This document shows positions 8,102 through 15,534 of a stretch of DNA of 64,000 bases, in pieces; the stretch's first letter is position 1; every line of letters begins with the position of its first letter. The stretch covers positions 248,001-312,000 of the forward strand of contig OZ277031.1 of assembly GCA_965613685.1 (NCBI GenBank), given 5' to 3'. The stretch comes from Methylotenera oryzisoli_B (lineage in GTDB: Bacteria > Pseudomonadota > Gammaproteobacteria > Burkholderiales > Methylophilaceae). Position numbers and translations under genes: made by a program. The notes below the pieces were generated by a model. That model was given only the letters and a program-made list of their open reading frames with translations. It was not told the DNA's origin and did no database searches.

Positions 8102-8156
8102 CTCCGGCTTTTTAAAGCTGACGGATTTTTAGGTAAACCTAAATTTTGGAGTAGGT

Positions 8157-8519
8157 ATGGCACGTATAGCAGGGGTAAACATCCCAAATAACAAGCACGC
8201 CGAGATTGCATTAACTGCAATTTACGGTATTGGTCGTAACACAGCACAGAAAATTTGTGCTGCAGCTGGTGTTTTACCTTCTGCAAAAATGAAAGATCTA
8301 AATGACGCAGAAGTTGATAAATTGCGTGATGAAGTCGCTAAAGAAAAAGTAGAAGGCGATTTGCGCCGTGATGTTTCTATGAACATCAAGCGTTTAATGG
8401 ATCTTAATTGCTATCGCGGTGTTCGTCACCGTCGTGGTTTACCGGTTCGTGGTCAACGTACAAAAACAAATGCACGTACCCGTAAAGGTCCGATTAAAGC
8501 AATTAAACAAGCTAAATAA
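8157..8519 (+). CDS. rpsM: 30S ribosomal protein S13
   Basis: S13 forms bridges to the large subunit and contacts P-site tRNA through its tail. The 120-residue product begins ARIAGVNIPNNKH, has the helix-two-turn-helix YGIGRNTAQKI and the C-terminal signature RGLPVRGQRTKTNARTRKGP. It is the first gene of the alpha operon. Confidence 0.98.
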   Translation: MARIAGVNIPNNKHAEIALTAIYGIGRNTAQKICAAAGVLPSAKMKDLNDAEVDKLRDEVAKEKVEGDLRRDVSMNIKRLMDLNCYRGVRHRRGLPVRGQRTKTNARTRKGPIKAIKQAK

Positions 8520-8540
8520 TATTTAGCAAAGCATACTGAG

Positions 8541-8560
8541 CTAAAGGCCTTGGCCTTTAG
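8541..8560 (+). promoter_or_regulatory. 9-bp hairpin between rpsM and rpsK
   Basis: CTAAAGGCC (8541-8549) and GGCCTTTAG (8552-8560) form a perfect inverted repeat with two unpaired bases between them. It occupies the 84-base gap before rpsK. An mRNA processing or stabilising hairpin is plausible; a short loop makes a DNA-level palindrome equally possible. Confidence 0.45.
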
Positions 8561-8603
8561 TCACACAAATTCTAGTACGATTTATTGGTAAGGAAAGTGC
8601 AAC

Positions 8604-8993
8604 ATGGCAAAAGCTAATGTACGCGTAAGAAAAAAAGTTAAAAAGAACATTGCAGAGGGCATTGCGCACGTGCATGCATCTTTTAACAATACCATCATCA
8701 CGATTACAGACCGTCAAGGCAATGCCTTGTCATGGGCAACTTCTGGGGGCCAAGGTTTTAAAGGCTCACGTAAGAGTACCCCATTTGCAGCGCAAGTAGC
8801 CGCAGAGGTTGCTGGTAAATCAGCACAAGAAAACGGTGTGAAGAATTTAGAAGTGCGTATTAAAGGCCCAGGCCCAGGTCGTGAATCTGCAGTGCGCGCA
8901 CTTAATGCAGCTGGTTTTAAAATCACCAGCATTACCGATGTGACGCCAGTACCACACAATGGCTGCCGTCCACCTAAAAAACGCCGCATTTAA
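8604..8993 (+). CDS. rpsK: 30S ribosomal protein S11
   Basis: S11 lies on the platform and cooperates with S7 at the E site. The 129-residue product has the conserved GIAHVHASFNNTIITITDRQGN, the KGPGPGRESAVRAL loop and the terminal DVTPVPHNGCRPPKKRRI. It is co-directional with rpsM and rpsD. Confidence 0.98.
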   Translation: MAKANVRVRKKVKKNIAEGIAHVHASFNNTIITITDRQGNALSWATSGGQGFKGSRKSTPFAAQVAAEVAGKSAQENGVKNLEVRIKGPGPGRESAVRALNAAGFKITSITDVTPVPHNGCRPPKKRRI

Positions 8994-9037
8994 GCTGAGC
9001 TATACGCTCACTTTAGTAGAAATAACAGGAGAATCCC

Positions 9038-9667
9038 TTGGCTAGAAATTTAGATCCTAAGTGCCGTCAGTGTCGTCGTGAAGGCGAAAAGCTTTTCTTA
9101 AAAGCAGAAAAGTGCTTCACCGACAAATGTGCAATTGAAAAACGTAACTTCCCACCAGGTCAACACGGTCAACGTCGTAACCAACGTTTATCTGACTACG
9201 GTGTACAACTACGTGAGAAACAAAAAGTTCGTCGTATTTACGGCGTGCTTGAAGCGCAATTCCGCAGCTACTACGCTGAAGCAGATCGTAAAAAAGGCAT
9301 TACAGGTGAGAACTTGTTGCAACTTCTAGAGTGTCGTTTAGATAACGTTACATACAGAATGGGCTTGGGTGGTTCACGTACTGAAGCGCGTCAAATCGTT
9401 CGTCACAACAGTATTTTAGTAAATGGCCGTCGTGTCAACATTCCTTCATACCAAGTTAAAGCGGGTGATGTAGTGAGTGTGGCAGAAGCTGCTAAAACAC
9501 AATTGCGTATTAAAGGCGCATTGGCTGCAGCTGAGCAACGTGGTTTCCCAGCATGGATTGAGGTGGATGTGAAAGCATTAACCGGTACATTCAAAGCTAA
9601 ACCACAGCGCGATGAATTGCCAGCAACAATCAATGAATCATTGGTTGTTGAGCTTTACTCAAAATAA
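9038..9667 (+). CDS. rpsD: 30S ribosomal protein S4 (zinc-binding form)
   Basis: S4 nucleates 30S assembly and in E. coli represses the alpha operon. The 209-residue product starts MARNLDPKCRQC from a TTG codon at 9038, with AGGAGA six bases upstream. Cys9, Cys12, Cys26 and Cys31 form a C-x2-C-x13-C-x4-C zinc site, absent from the E. coli protein. The C-terminal S4 domain is clear (LECRLDNVTYRMG, residues about 98-110). Confidence 0.97.
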   Translation: MARNLDPKCRQCRREGEKLFLKAEKCFTDKCAIEKRNFPPGQHGQRRNQRLSDYGVQLREKQKVRRIYGVLEAQFRSYYAEADRKKGITGENLLQLLECRLDNVTYRMGLGGSRTEARQIVRHNSILVNGRRVNIPSYQVKAGDVVSVAEAAKTQLRIKGALAAAEQRGFPAWIEVDVKALTGTFKAKPQRDELPATINESLVVELYSK

Positions 9668-9684
9668 TTAAGCATTAAAAAATA

Positions 9685-9707
9685 TGCCGGTGATCAAATC
9701 ACCGGCA
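9685..9707 (+). promoter_or_regulatory. Strong hairpin between rpsD and rpoA
   Basis: TGCCGGTGAT (9685-9694) and ATCACCGGCA (9698-9707) form a perfect 10-bp stem with a three-base loop. No T run follows and rpoA continues on the same strand, so it is better read as an attenuator or mRNA-processing hairpin than as a full terminator. Confidence 0.5.
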
Positions 9708-9771
9708 AGAATAACTACTCCACTAGTTCCTAGTTGAGAGTGTGGTTCTTAAATAAATTAAAGGTATAACT

Positions 9772-10758
9772 ATGCAAAACAGTCCTACCGAATACTTAAA
9801 ACCGCGTGTTGTTGACGTTGAAGTTTTATCACCATTGCGTGCTCGTGTTACTTTAGAGCCTATGGAACGTGGCTTCGGCTACACTCTTGGCAATGCATTA
9901 CGTCGTGTTTTGTTGTCTTCAATTCCTGGCTTCGCTATTACTGAAGTTAAAATTGACGGTGTTGTGCACGAATACTCCACCATAGATGGCGTACAAGAAG
10001 ACGTAGTAGACATACTGCTAAACCTTAAAGGTGTGGCTTTAAAACTAAACTCAAAATCAGAAACCATCTTGATTTTGAATAAATCTACTGAAGGCGTGGT
10101 GACGGCGGGTGATTTTGAAACCGGTCACGATGCAGAGATTGTTAACCCAGATCACGTGATTGCTCACTTGACCAAAGGTGGCAAACTAAATCTAGAAGTT
10201 AAAGTGGCCATGGGCCGTGGTTATCAACCAGTGCCAGCGCGTCAAAAGTCTAATGAAGAAGACCGCGTGCTTGGTTTTATCATGGTGGATGCCTCATTTA
10301 GTCCAGTAAACAAAGTCAGCTACCAAGTTGAGAATGCACGTGTAGAACAACGTACAGACTTAGACAGATTGGTAATGGACGTAGAAACAAACGGTGTAAT
10401 TGAGCCTGAGCAAGCGATTCGTGATGCGGCCCGTATTTTGATGGGTCAGTTATCTGTGTTTGCAGATTTAGAAGGCGCACCTAACGAAGTTGAAGTTAAA
10501 TCAGCCCCACAAGTGGATCCAGTGTTATTGCGTCCAGTGGATGATTTAGAGTTAACCGTGCGTTCAGCTAATTGCTTGAAAGCAGAAAATATATTTTACA
10601 TTGGTGATTTGATCCAACGTACTGAGAACGAGCTATTAAAAGCCCCTAACCTTGGTCGTAAATCACTGAATGAAATTAAAGATGTACTCGCTACACGCGG
10701 CCTAACTTTGGGCATGAAATTAGAAAACTGGCCACCTGTTGGTCTTGAAAAAGCTTAA
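9772..10758 (+). CDS. rpoA: RNA polymerase alpha subunit
   Basis: Alpha dimerises to start core RNA polymerase assembly, and its C-terminal domain contacts UP elements and activators. The 328-residue product shows the N-terminal signature PMERGFGYTLGNALRRVLLSSIPG and, after a linker, the alpha-CTD with LTVRSANCLKAENI and NLGRKSLNEIKDVLATRGL. It sits between rpsD and rplQ as in other alpha operons. Confidence 0.99.
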   Translation: MQNSPTEYLKPRVVDVEVLSPLRARVTLEPMERGFGYTLGNALRRVLLSSIPGFAITEVKIDGVVHEYSTIDGVQEDVVDILLNLKGVALKLNSKSETILILNKSTEGVVTAGDFETGHDAEIVNPDHVIAHLTKGGKLNLEVKVAMGRGYQPVPARQKSNEEDRVLGFIMVDASFSPVNKVSYQVENARVEQRTDLDRLVMDVETNGVIEPEQAIRDAARILMGQLSVFADLEGAPNEVEVKSAPQVDPVLLRPVDDLELTVRSANCLKAENIFYIGDLIQRTENELLKAPNLGRKSLNEIKDVLATRGLTLGMKLENWPPVGLEKA

Positions 10759-10794
10759 GTCATTAAGCTTATATAGAAACTTTAAGGAATTACT

Positions 10795-11184
10795 ATGCGT
10801 CACGGTAATAGCAATCGTAAATTAAATCGTACTAGCAGCCATCGTGCAGCGATGTTTCGTAACATGACCGCTTCATTGTTGCGTCACGAAGTCATCAAAA
10901 CTACTTTGCCTAAAGCAAAAGAGTTGCGCAAGTTTGCAGAACCACTAATCACATTAGGTAAAACGCCAACCTTGGCGAACCGTCGCTTAGCGTTCAGTCG
11001 CTTACGTGACCGTGATATCGTTGGCAAACTATTTGGTGAATTAGGCCCACGTTACTTAGCACGCAATGGCGGTTACTTACGTGTATTGAAATGCGGTTTC
11101 CGTAACGGCGACAATGCCCCTATGGCATTGGTTGAGTTAGTAGATCGCCCAGATACAGGTGCTGAAGTAGTCGTTGCTGAATAA
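10795..11184 (+). CDS. rplQ: 50S ribosomal protein L17
   Basis: L17 is the last gene of the alpha operon. The 129-residue product begins MRHGNSNRKLNRTSSHRAAMFRNM, the family signature, and ends with the conserved RNGDNAPMALVELVDR. AAGGAA precedes the ATG. A strong intrinsic terminator follows within 20 bases. Confidence 0.98.
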   Translation: MRHGNSNRKLNRTSSHRAAMFRNMTASLLRHEVIKTTLPKAKELRKFAEPLITLGKTPTLANRRLAFSRLRDRDIVGKLFGELGPRYLARNGGYLRVLKCGFRNGDNAPMALVELVDRPDTGAEVVVAE

Positions 11185-11201
11185 GCACATTAGCCCTGCT
11201 C

Positions 11202-11233
11202 AAAAAAGCCAGCTTAGTAGCTGGCTTTTTTTT
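11202..11233 (+). terminator. Intrinsic terminator after rplQ
   Basis: GCCAGCT (11208-11214) pairs with AGCTGGC (11219-11225) across a four-base loop, extended by six A before the stem and followed by eight T. The A/T symmetry means it can also end transcription of the convergent gene at 11247-11486. Confidence 0.9.
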
Positions 11234-11246
11234 CGTGTGGCACTGG

Positions 11247-11486
11247 CTATTTGATTAAGTCTAAAACCGTATCTTTATTAAAAGGCCAAGCAATTTCATG
11301 GCCGTTATCCAGCCTAGCTAATACCGGAATGCTGAGCTCGTAGCGCGATAACAAATTAGCATCATCGGCAATCTCTATTACCGTCCAGCTAAGATCATGC
11401 GATAGGGCTAGCTCGACTAATACAGCCTCTGCTTGCTCGCACAAATGGCAGTGGCTGGTGCTGTATAAATGCAAATGCATGGTCAT
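11247..11486 (-). CDS. Glutaredoxin-like thiol protein (DUF836 type)
   Basis: A 79-residue thioredoxin-fold protein with an N-terminal redox motif CHLC (residues 13-16, in STSHCHLCEQA) and the cis-proline segment SIPVL. This fits the short DUF836 glutaredoxin-like family found in many proteobacteria, whose substrate is not established. It converges on rplQ and is divergent from mgtE. A second ATG lies two codons in and could be the real start. Family call is firm; the cellular role is unknown. Confidence 0.8.
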   Translation of the reverse strand: MTMHLHLYSTSHCHLCEQAEAVLVELALSHDLSWTVIEIADDANLLSRYELSIPVLARLDNGHEIAWPFNKDTVLDLIK

Positions 11487-11613
11487 GCTTGTTCCATTTC
11501 ATGCTTAGGGTAAATAGTTAAGCCCGTACAAAATTAAATCCTAATAAAGCCGTGATACTATAACGCTGATTAATATTTTGTAGCCAGTTCGTCCAAATTA
11601 AATTCGGATCACT

Positions 11614-13050
11614 ATGTCAGAGAGTCAGGAATCTAAAGACAGCTTAAGTGAAAGCCTGCAACAGGTGATCACTTTATTAGACAAGCATAAGCTGGTCGAG
11701 GATTTGGTGCACCGACAATCTATGCACAACCAAGATTTGGTTGAATCGCTGGTGCATAAACAAAATCTCCAAGAGCTACAAAAAAAGCTAGATCAACTTC
11801 ACTCAGCAGACGTCGCCTACATCCTAGAAGCTTTGCCCTTGGAGCAAAGGTTGGATGTATGGGAGCTAGTAAAGGTTGAGCGTGATGGGGACATCCTACT
11901 GGAAGTATCGGATGCCGTACGACAAACCCTAATCGCCGACATGAACACCGACGAGTTGTTGGCTGCCGCCGAACAACTCGATACCGATGAGCTGGCCGAT
12001 TTGGCGCCAGACTTACCTAAAGACGTATTGCAAGAGCTATTCGATAGCTTGGATACGCAAAACCGTGCCCGTTTGCAATCGGCTCTGTCTTATGCCGAAG
12101 ACAGCGTAGGCGGCATAATGGACTTCGATATCATCACCATCCGGGAAAACATTAGCCTGGAAGTGGCCTTACGCTACATGCGCCGCTTGGGTAGCTTGCC
12201 GGATCACACCGACAAACTGTTTGTGGTAGACAGGCATGAAATTTTACTTGGGGTCTTACCTCTCAAACGATTGGTCGTGAACGATTTGGCCGCCAGTGTG
12301 GCCGACGTCATGGCAGCCGATGCCGTGGTGTTTCACCCCGATGAACCCGCCGATGAAACGGCCAAAGCCTTTGAGCGCTATGACTTGGTTACCGCGCCCG
12401 TAGTCGATGAAAATAATAAATTGGTCGGCCGCGTAACGGTGGATGCGGTGATGGACTTCATCCGCGAAGAAGCCGAAAGCGATAAACTATCCATGGCCGG
12501 TTTGCGTGAGGAGGAAGACTTTTTCGCCTCCATATGGAAATCGGTGCAAAACCGCTGGGCTTGGTTGGCGCTGAATTTGATGACGGCTTTAGTGGCGTCA
12601 AGGGTAATCGGTATGTTTGAAGGCTCGATAGAGAAAATTGTTGCGCTTGCGGCATTGATGCCTATTGTTGCCGGCATAGGCGGCAATTCCGGCAACCAAA
12701 CCACCACCATGATAGTGCGCGGCTTGGCCTTGGGGCAGGTGGCTTCACACAATATGCAATCCCTCATAACCAAAGAGTTGGGCGTGGCATTGCTTAACGG
12801 ATTGATCTGGGGAGGCGTGCTCGGGGTCATTGCCTATGCGCTTTACGGCAACTTCAATTTAGGCTTGGTAATGATGGCCGCCATGGCCCTAAATTTATTG
12901 TTAGCGGCTTTAATGGGCGTGGTGATTCCGCTTAGCATGAATAAATTCGGTCGTGACCCAGCGGTGGGTTCCAGCGTGCTGATTACCGCGGTCACCGACA
13001 GCGGCGGCTTCTTAATCTTTTTAGGCTTAGCCACCATATTCCTGATGTAA
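11614..13050 (+). CDS. mgtE: Magnesium transporter MgtE
   Basis: MgtE is a dimeric inner membrane Mg2+ channel gated by its cytosolic Mg-sensing domains. The 478-residue product has the N domain of helical repeats (residues about 40-140, ALPLEQRLDVWELV), two CBS domains (about 145-265) and five membrane helices in the last 170 residues. The pore region NSGNQTTTMIVRGLALGQ and the end SGGFLIFLGLA are family signatures. It is followed 36 bases later by an mscS-family gene on the same strand, likely co-transcribed. Confidence 0.95.
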   Translation: MSESQESKDSLSESLQQVITLLDKHKLVEDLVHRQSMHNQDLVESLVHKQNLQELQKKLDQLHSADVAYILEALPLEQRLDVWELVKVERDGDILLEVSDAVRQTLIADMNTDELLAAAEQLDTDELADLAPDLPKDVLQELFDSLDTQNRARLQSALSYAEDSVGGIMDFDIITIRENISLEVALRYMRRLGSLPDHTDKLFVVDRHEILLGVLPLKRLVVNDLAASVADVMAADAVVFHPDEPADETAKAFERYDLVTAPVVDENNKLVGRVTVDAVMDFIREEAESDKLSMAGLREEEDFFASIWKSVQNRWAWLALNLMTALVASRVIGMFEGSIEKIVALAALMPIVAGIGGNSGNQTTTMIVRGLALGQVASHNMQSLITKELGVALLNGLIWGGVLGVIAYALYGNFNLGLVMMAAMALNLLLAALMGVVIPLSMNKFGRDPAVGSSVLITAVTDSGGFLIFLGLATIFLM

Positions 13051-13086
13051 CGAACCAGGTTGTTCACTAAACGGGCAAGGTAAACA

Positions 13087-14367
13087 ATGAATCAAGAGAT
13101 GCAATTAGTCTGGACAGAATTATTTGTTGATTTAACGACGCCCTTTGCCTTGTGGCAATTGGCCATTATCGCCATGGCGGCCAGCTTCGCTTGGGCAATC
13201 AATGGCCTAGTGCGATCCAAAGTCATGCGCAGTGCCCCAGAAAGCTGGAAATTAGGCATAGGCGGCATCAACCGTGTGTTATTCCCTTTAATTAGCTTGA
13301 TCGGCATCCAGTTAGCGACACTGGTGCTGACATTAATGCATAGCCCTGCCGCCAGTTTACTGCACCTCGTCAGTACATTGCTCATTGCCTTGGTGTTGAT
13401 ACGCATCGCCGCTTATGCCGTGCGCTACATCATGGCCCCCAGTGGCATAGTCAAAACCCTAGAAAACAGCATCACCAGCTTTATCTTAATCGTGCTGGGC
13501 TTGTATTTAAGCGGCTTATTGCCGCCTTTATTGGACGTGCTAGAAAGCGTGCAATTTAGCTTAGGTAAAAGCCGGCTTAATCTCTTATTGGTGCTGCAAG
13601 CCATACTCACCATCATCCTCACCATATTCATCGCTCTGTCTTTAAGTCGGGTGCTGGAAAACAAATTGATGCGCAATGAACACATCAACATGAACATGCG
13701 CGTGGTCATGAGCAAGTTATTGCGCGGCTTTTTATTGGTCATTGCCTTGTTGATTGGCCTCTCGGCCGTCGGTCTGGATGTCACCCTGCTGTCGGTATTC
13801 GGTGGCGCGCTGGGTGTGGGCTTAGGCTTCGGTCTGCAGCGCATCGCCAGCAATTACGTAAGCGGCTTCATCATATTGCTCGATCGCTCCATGCAGATAG
13901 GCGACGTGCTGACCGTGGATAATCATTATGGCGTGGTGACCGATTTGCGCACCCGCTACTTGGTATTGCGCAAGCTAGACGACACCGAAGTGATTATTCC
14001 CAATGAAATGCTCATCATCAACCCGGTCATCAACCACTCGCACACCGACCCTAAAGCCAGGGTGCAACTGCCTGTGCAGATTAGCTACGACAGCCCATTA
14101 GAAACAGCCATGCAAGTCATTGCCGATGCCGCCAAGCAACATGAACGGGTGCTGGCTAAGCCTGCCCCTGTGGTCCACATCAAAGGCTTTGCGGACAACG
14201 GCATAGACTTGATTTTAACTATCTGGATGCCAGATCCAGAAGAAGGACCGGCAGCCATGCAGTCGGATGTGTATTTGGCTATCTGGCGCGCCTTTAAGGC
14301 GAACAACATTGCCATCCCTTACCAGCAACGTGAAGTACGCATATTGGCGGGGTCAGCTACGTTATAG
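13087..14367 (+). CDS. MscS-family mechanosensitive channel
   Basis: A 426-residue inner membrane protein with about six hydrophobic segments before the conserved MscS core. The pore helix and beta domain are clear: VFGGALGVGLGFGLQRIASNYVSGFIILLDRSMQIGDVLTV (about residues 235-280). It is longer than E. coli MscS (286 residues), with extra N-terminal membrane helices like the YbdG/MscK-type relatives. It lies behind mgtE and may form an ion and osmotic stress unit with it. Gating properties cannot be read from sequence. Confidence 0.9.
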   Translation: MNQEMQLVWTELFVDLTTPFALWQLAIIAMAASFAWAINGLVRSKVMRSAPESWKLGIGGINRVLFPLISLIGIQLATLVLTLMHSPAASLLHLVSTLLIALVLIRIAAYAVRYIMAPSGIVKTLENSITSFILIVLGLYLSGLLPPLLDVLESVQFSLGKSRLNLLLVLQAILTIILTIFIALSLSRVLENKLMRNEHINMNMRVVMSKLLRGFLLVIALLIGLSAVGLDVTLLSVFGGALGVGLGFGLQRIASNYVSGFIILLDRSMQIGDVLTVDNHYGVVTDLRTRYLVLRKLDDTEVIIPNEMLIINPVINHSHTDPKARVQLPVQISYDSPLETAMQVIADAAKQHERVLAKPAPVVHIKGFADNGIDLILTIWMPDPEEGPAAMQSDVYLAIWRAFKANNIAIPYQQREVRILAGSATL

Positions 14368-14383
14368 TCTGCATGGACTAGAG

Positions 14384-14422
14384 GCAATAAAAAAGCTCGC
14401 GTATAGCGAGCTTTTTTATTGC
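14384..14422. terminator. Bidirectional intrinsic terminator
   Basis: A perfect 17-bp inverted repeat (14384-14400 and 14406-14422) with a five-base loop. The GC core GCTCGC/GCGAGC is flanked by A and T runs on both sides, so it serves the + strand mscS gene and the minus strand rpmG equally. Confidence 0.93.
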
Positions 14423-14438
14423 TTAAATAAACCGGGGA

Positions 14439-14594
14439 TTATTTAAGTTTGGCTTCCTTGTATAAAACGTGTTGACGGACAACTGGATCAAATTTTTTGA
14501 TTTCCATTTTGCCTGGCATAGTACGTTTGTTTTTAGTGGTGGTGTAGAAATGACCTGTACCAGCACTGGATTCTAATTTTATTTTTTCGCGCAT
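14439..14594 (-). CDS. rpmG: 50S ribosomal protein L33 (zinc-free form)
   Basis: A 51-residue protein, MREKIKLESSAGTGHFYTTT to KEAKLK. It has no cysteine, so it is the zinc-independent form of L33, in contrast to the zinc-type L36 and S4 in this genome. It lies 11 bases after rpmB, the usual rpmB-rpmG pair, and ends at the 14384-14422 terminator. Confidence 0.97.
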   Translation of the reverse strand: MREKIKLESSAGTGHFYTTTKNKRTMPGKMEIKKFDPVVRQHVLYKEAKLK

Positions 14595-14605
14595 AATGTT
14601 CTACC

Positions 14606-14842
14606 TTAGATTTTTTGGCCAGCAGCACGCAAGTCAGCAAGAACGGCATCGATACCATTTTTGTCGATAGTGCGAAGCGCATTGTTAGTAATGCGCATGC
14701 TTACCCAGCGGTTTTCGCTCTCAACCCAGAATTTGCGGTTTTGCAAATTAGGTAAGAAACGGCGTTTTGTTCTGTTGTTAGCGTGAGAAACGTTGTTGCC
14801 CACCATTGGCTTTTTGCCAGTTACCATACATACACGTGCCAT
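14606..14842 (-). CDS. rpmB: 50S ribosomal protein L28
   Basis: The 78-residue product begins MARVCMVTGKKPMVGNNVSHANNRTKRRF, the L28 signature, and has the conserved WVSMRITNNALRTIDKNG. It is the first gene of the rpmB-rpmG operon. A GGAG lies upstream of the ATG, and a strong promoter is visible 40 bases further up. Confidence 0.98.
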   Translation of the reverse strand: MARVCMVTGKKPMVGNNVSHANNRTKRRFLPNLQNRKFWVESENRWVSMRITNNALRTIDKNGIDAVLADLRAAGQKI

Positions 14843-14882
14843 GGTTAAATCTCCAAACTTCTGCTTTTTTCGAAAGACCGCA

Positions 14883-14912
14883 ATTATAGTACGAAAACTA
14901 ATATTATCTCAA
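14883..14912 (-). promoter_or_regulatory. Sigma-70 promoter of rpmB-rpmG
   Basis: On the minus strand TTGAGA (14907-14912) and a perfect TATAAT (14883-14888) are 18 bases apart. The start of transcription would fall near 14876, about 35 bases before the rpmB ATG. Confidence 0.75.
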
Positions 14913-14948
14913 GGTAATTATCAATAATATTTAGGCTTCATTAAAGCA

Positions 14949-15401
14949 TCAGTGCTTACCCGTGCTACCAAAACCGCCTTCGCCACGCTCGCTGCTATCA
15001 AAATCCCCAACTAAATGGAAATCCGCCTGCACCACAGGCACGATAACCAGTTGCGCGATGCGTTCCATAGGGTTGATTTCAAAGGCCGTCTGACCACGAT
15101 TCCAGCATGACACCATTAATTGACCTTGGTAATCGGAATCGATTAAACCGACCAAATTGCCCAACACGATACCGTGTTTATGGCCCAGTCCTGAGCGCGG
15201 CAATATCAATGCCGCGTAATAGATGTTGTCTAAATGAATGGCCATGCCAGTGGGAATCAGCGTGGTCTCCCCCGGCTGCAAGGTGATCGGAGCCTCTAGG
15301 CAAGCACGTAAATCCAAACCGGCTGATCCCGTTGTGGCGTAGCTCGGCATTTGTTGGTGTAAGCGGTCATCAAGAATTTTTAAATCGACAATAATTTTCA
15401 T
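14949..15401 (-). CDS. dut: dUTP diphosphatase
   Basis: Hydrolyses dUTP to dUMP and diphosphate, keeping uracil out of DNA and feeding thymidylate synthesis. The 150-residue product shows the trimeric dUTPase motifs in order: GSAGLDLRA, LPRSGLGHKHGIVLGNLVGLIDSDYQG, ERIAQLVIVP and the flexible C-terminal RGEGGFGSTG arm. It is next to coaBC in many relatives; here a TonB receptor lies between them. The start at 15401 gives MKIIVDLKILD, a normal N-terminus. Confidence 0.96.
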   Translation of the reverse strand: MKIIVDLKILDDRLHQQMPSYATTGSAGLDLRACLEAPITLQPGETTLIPTGMAIHLDNIYYAALILPRSGLGHKHGIVLGNLVGLIDSDYQGQLMVSCWNRGQTAFEINPMERIAQLVIVPVVQADFHLVGDFDSSERGEGGFGSTGKH

Positions 15402-15534
15402 TTCATTCTCTATCAGTATGGCCTATTAGGGGGTGTACTTAAGGTTAGCATTAAACACTAATTTTTAATGAAAATCACTATAGAGCTTTAGTTGCTTAGT
15501 CAGTAGAATCTGCGCTATCTTAAATGAGGTCTAT

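Noticed and set aside
15402..15534. Fur box or cobalamin riboswitch upstream of the TonB receptor
   Set aside because: No convincing Fur palindrome is visible, and the 133-base gap is too short for a full cobalamin riboswitch.
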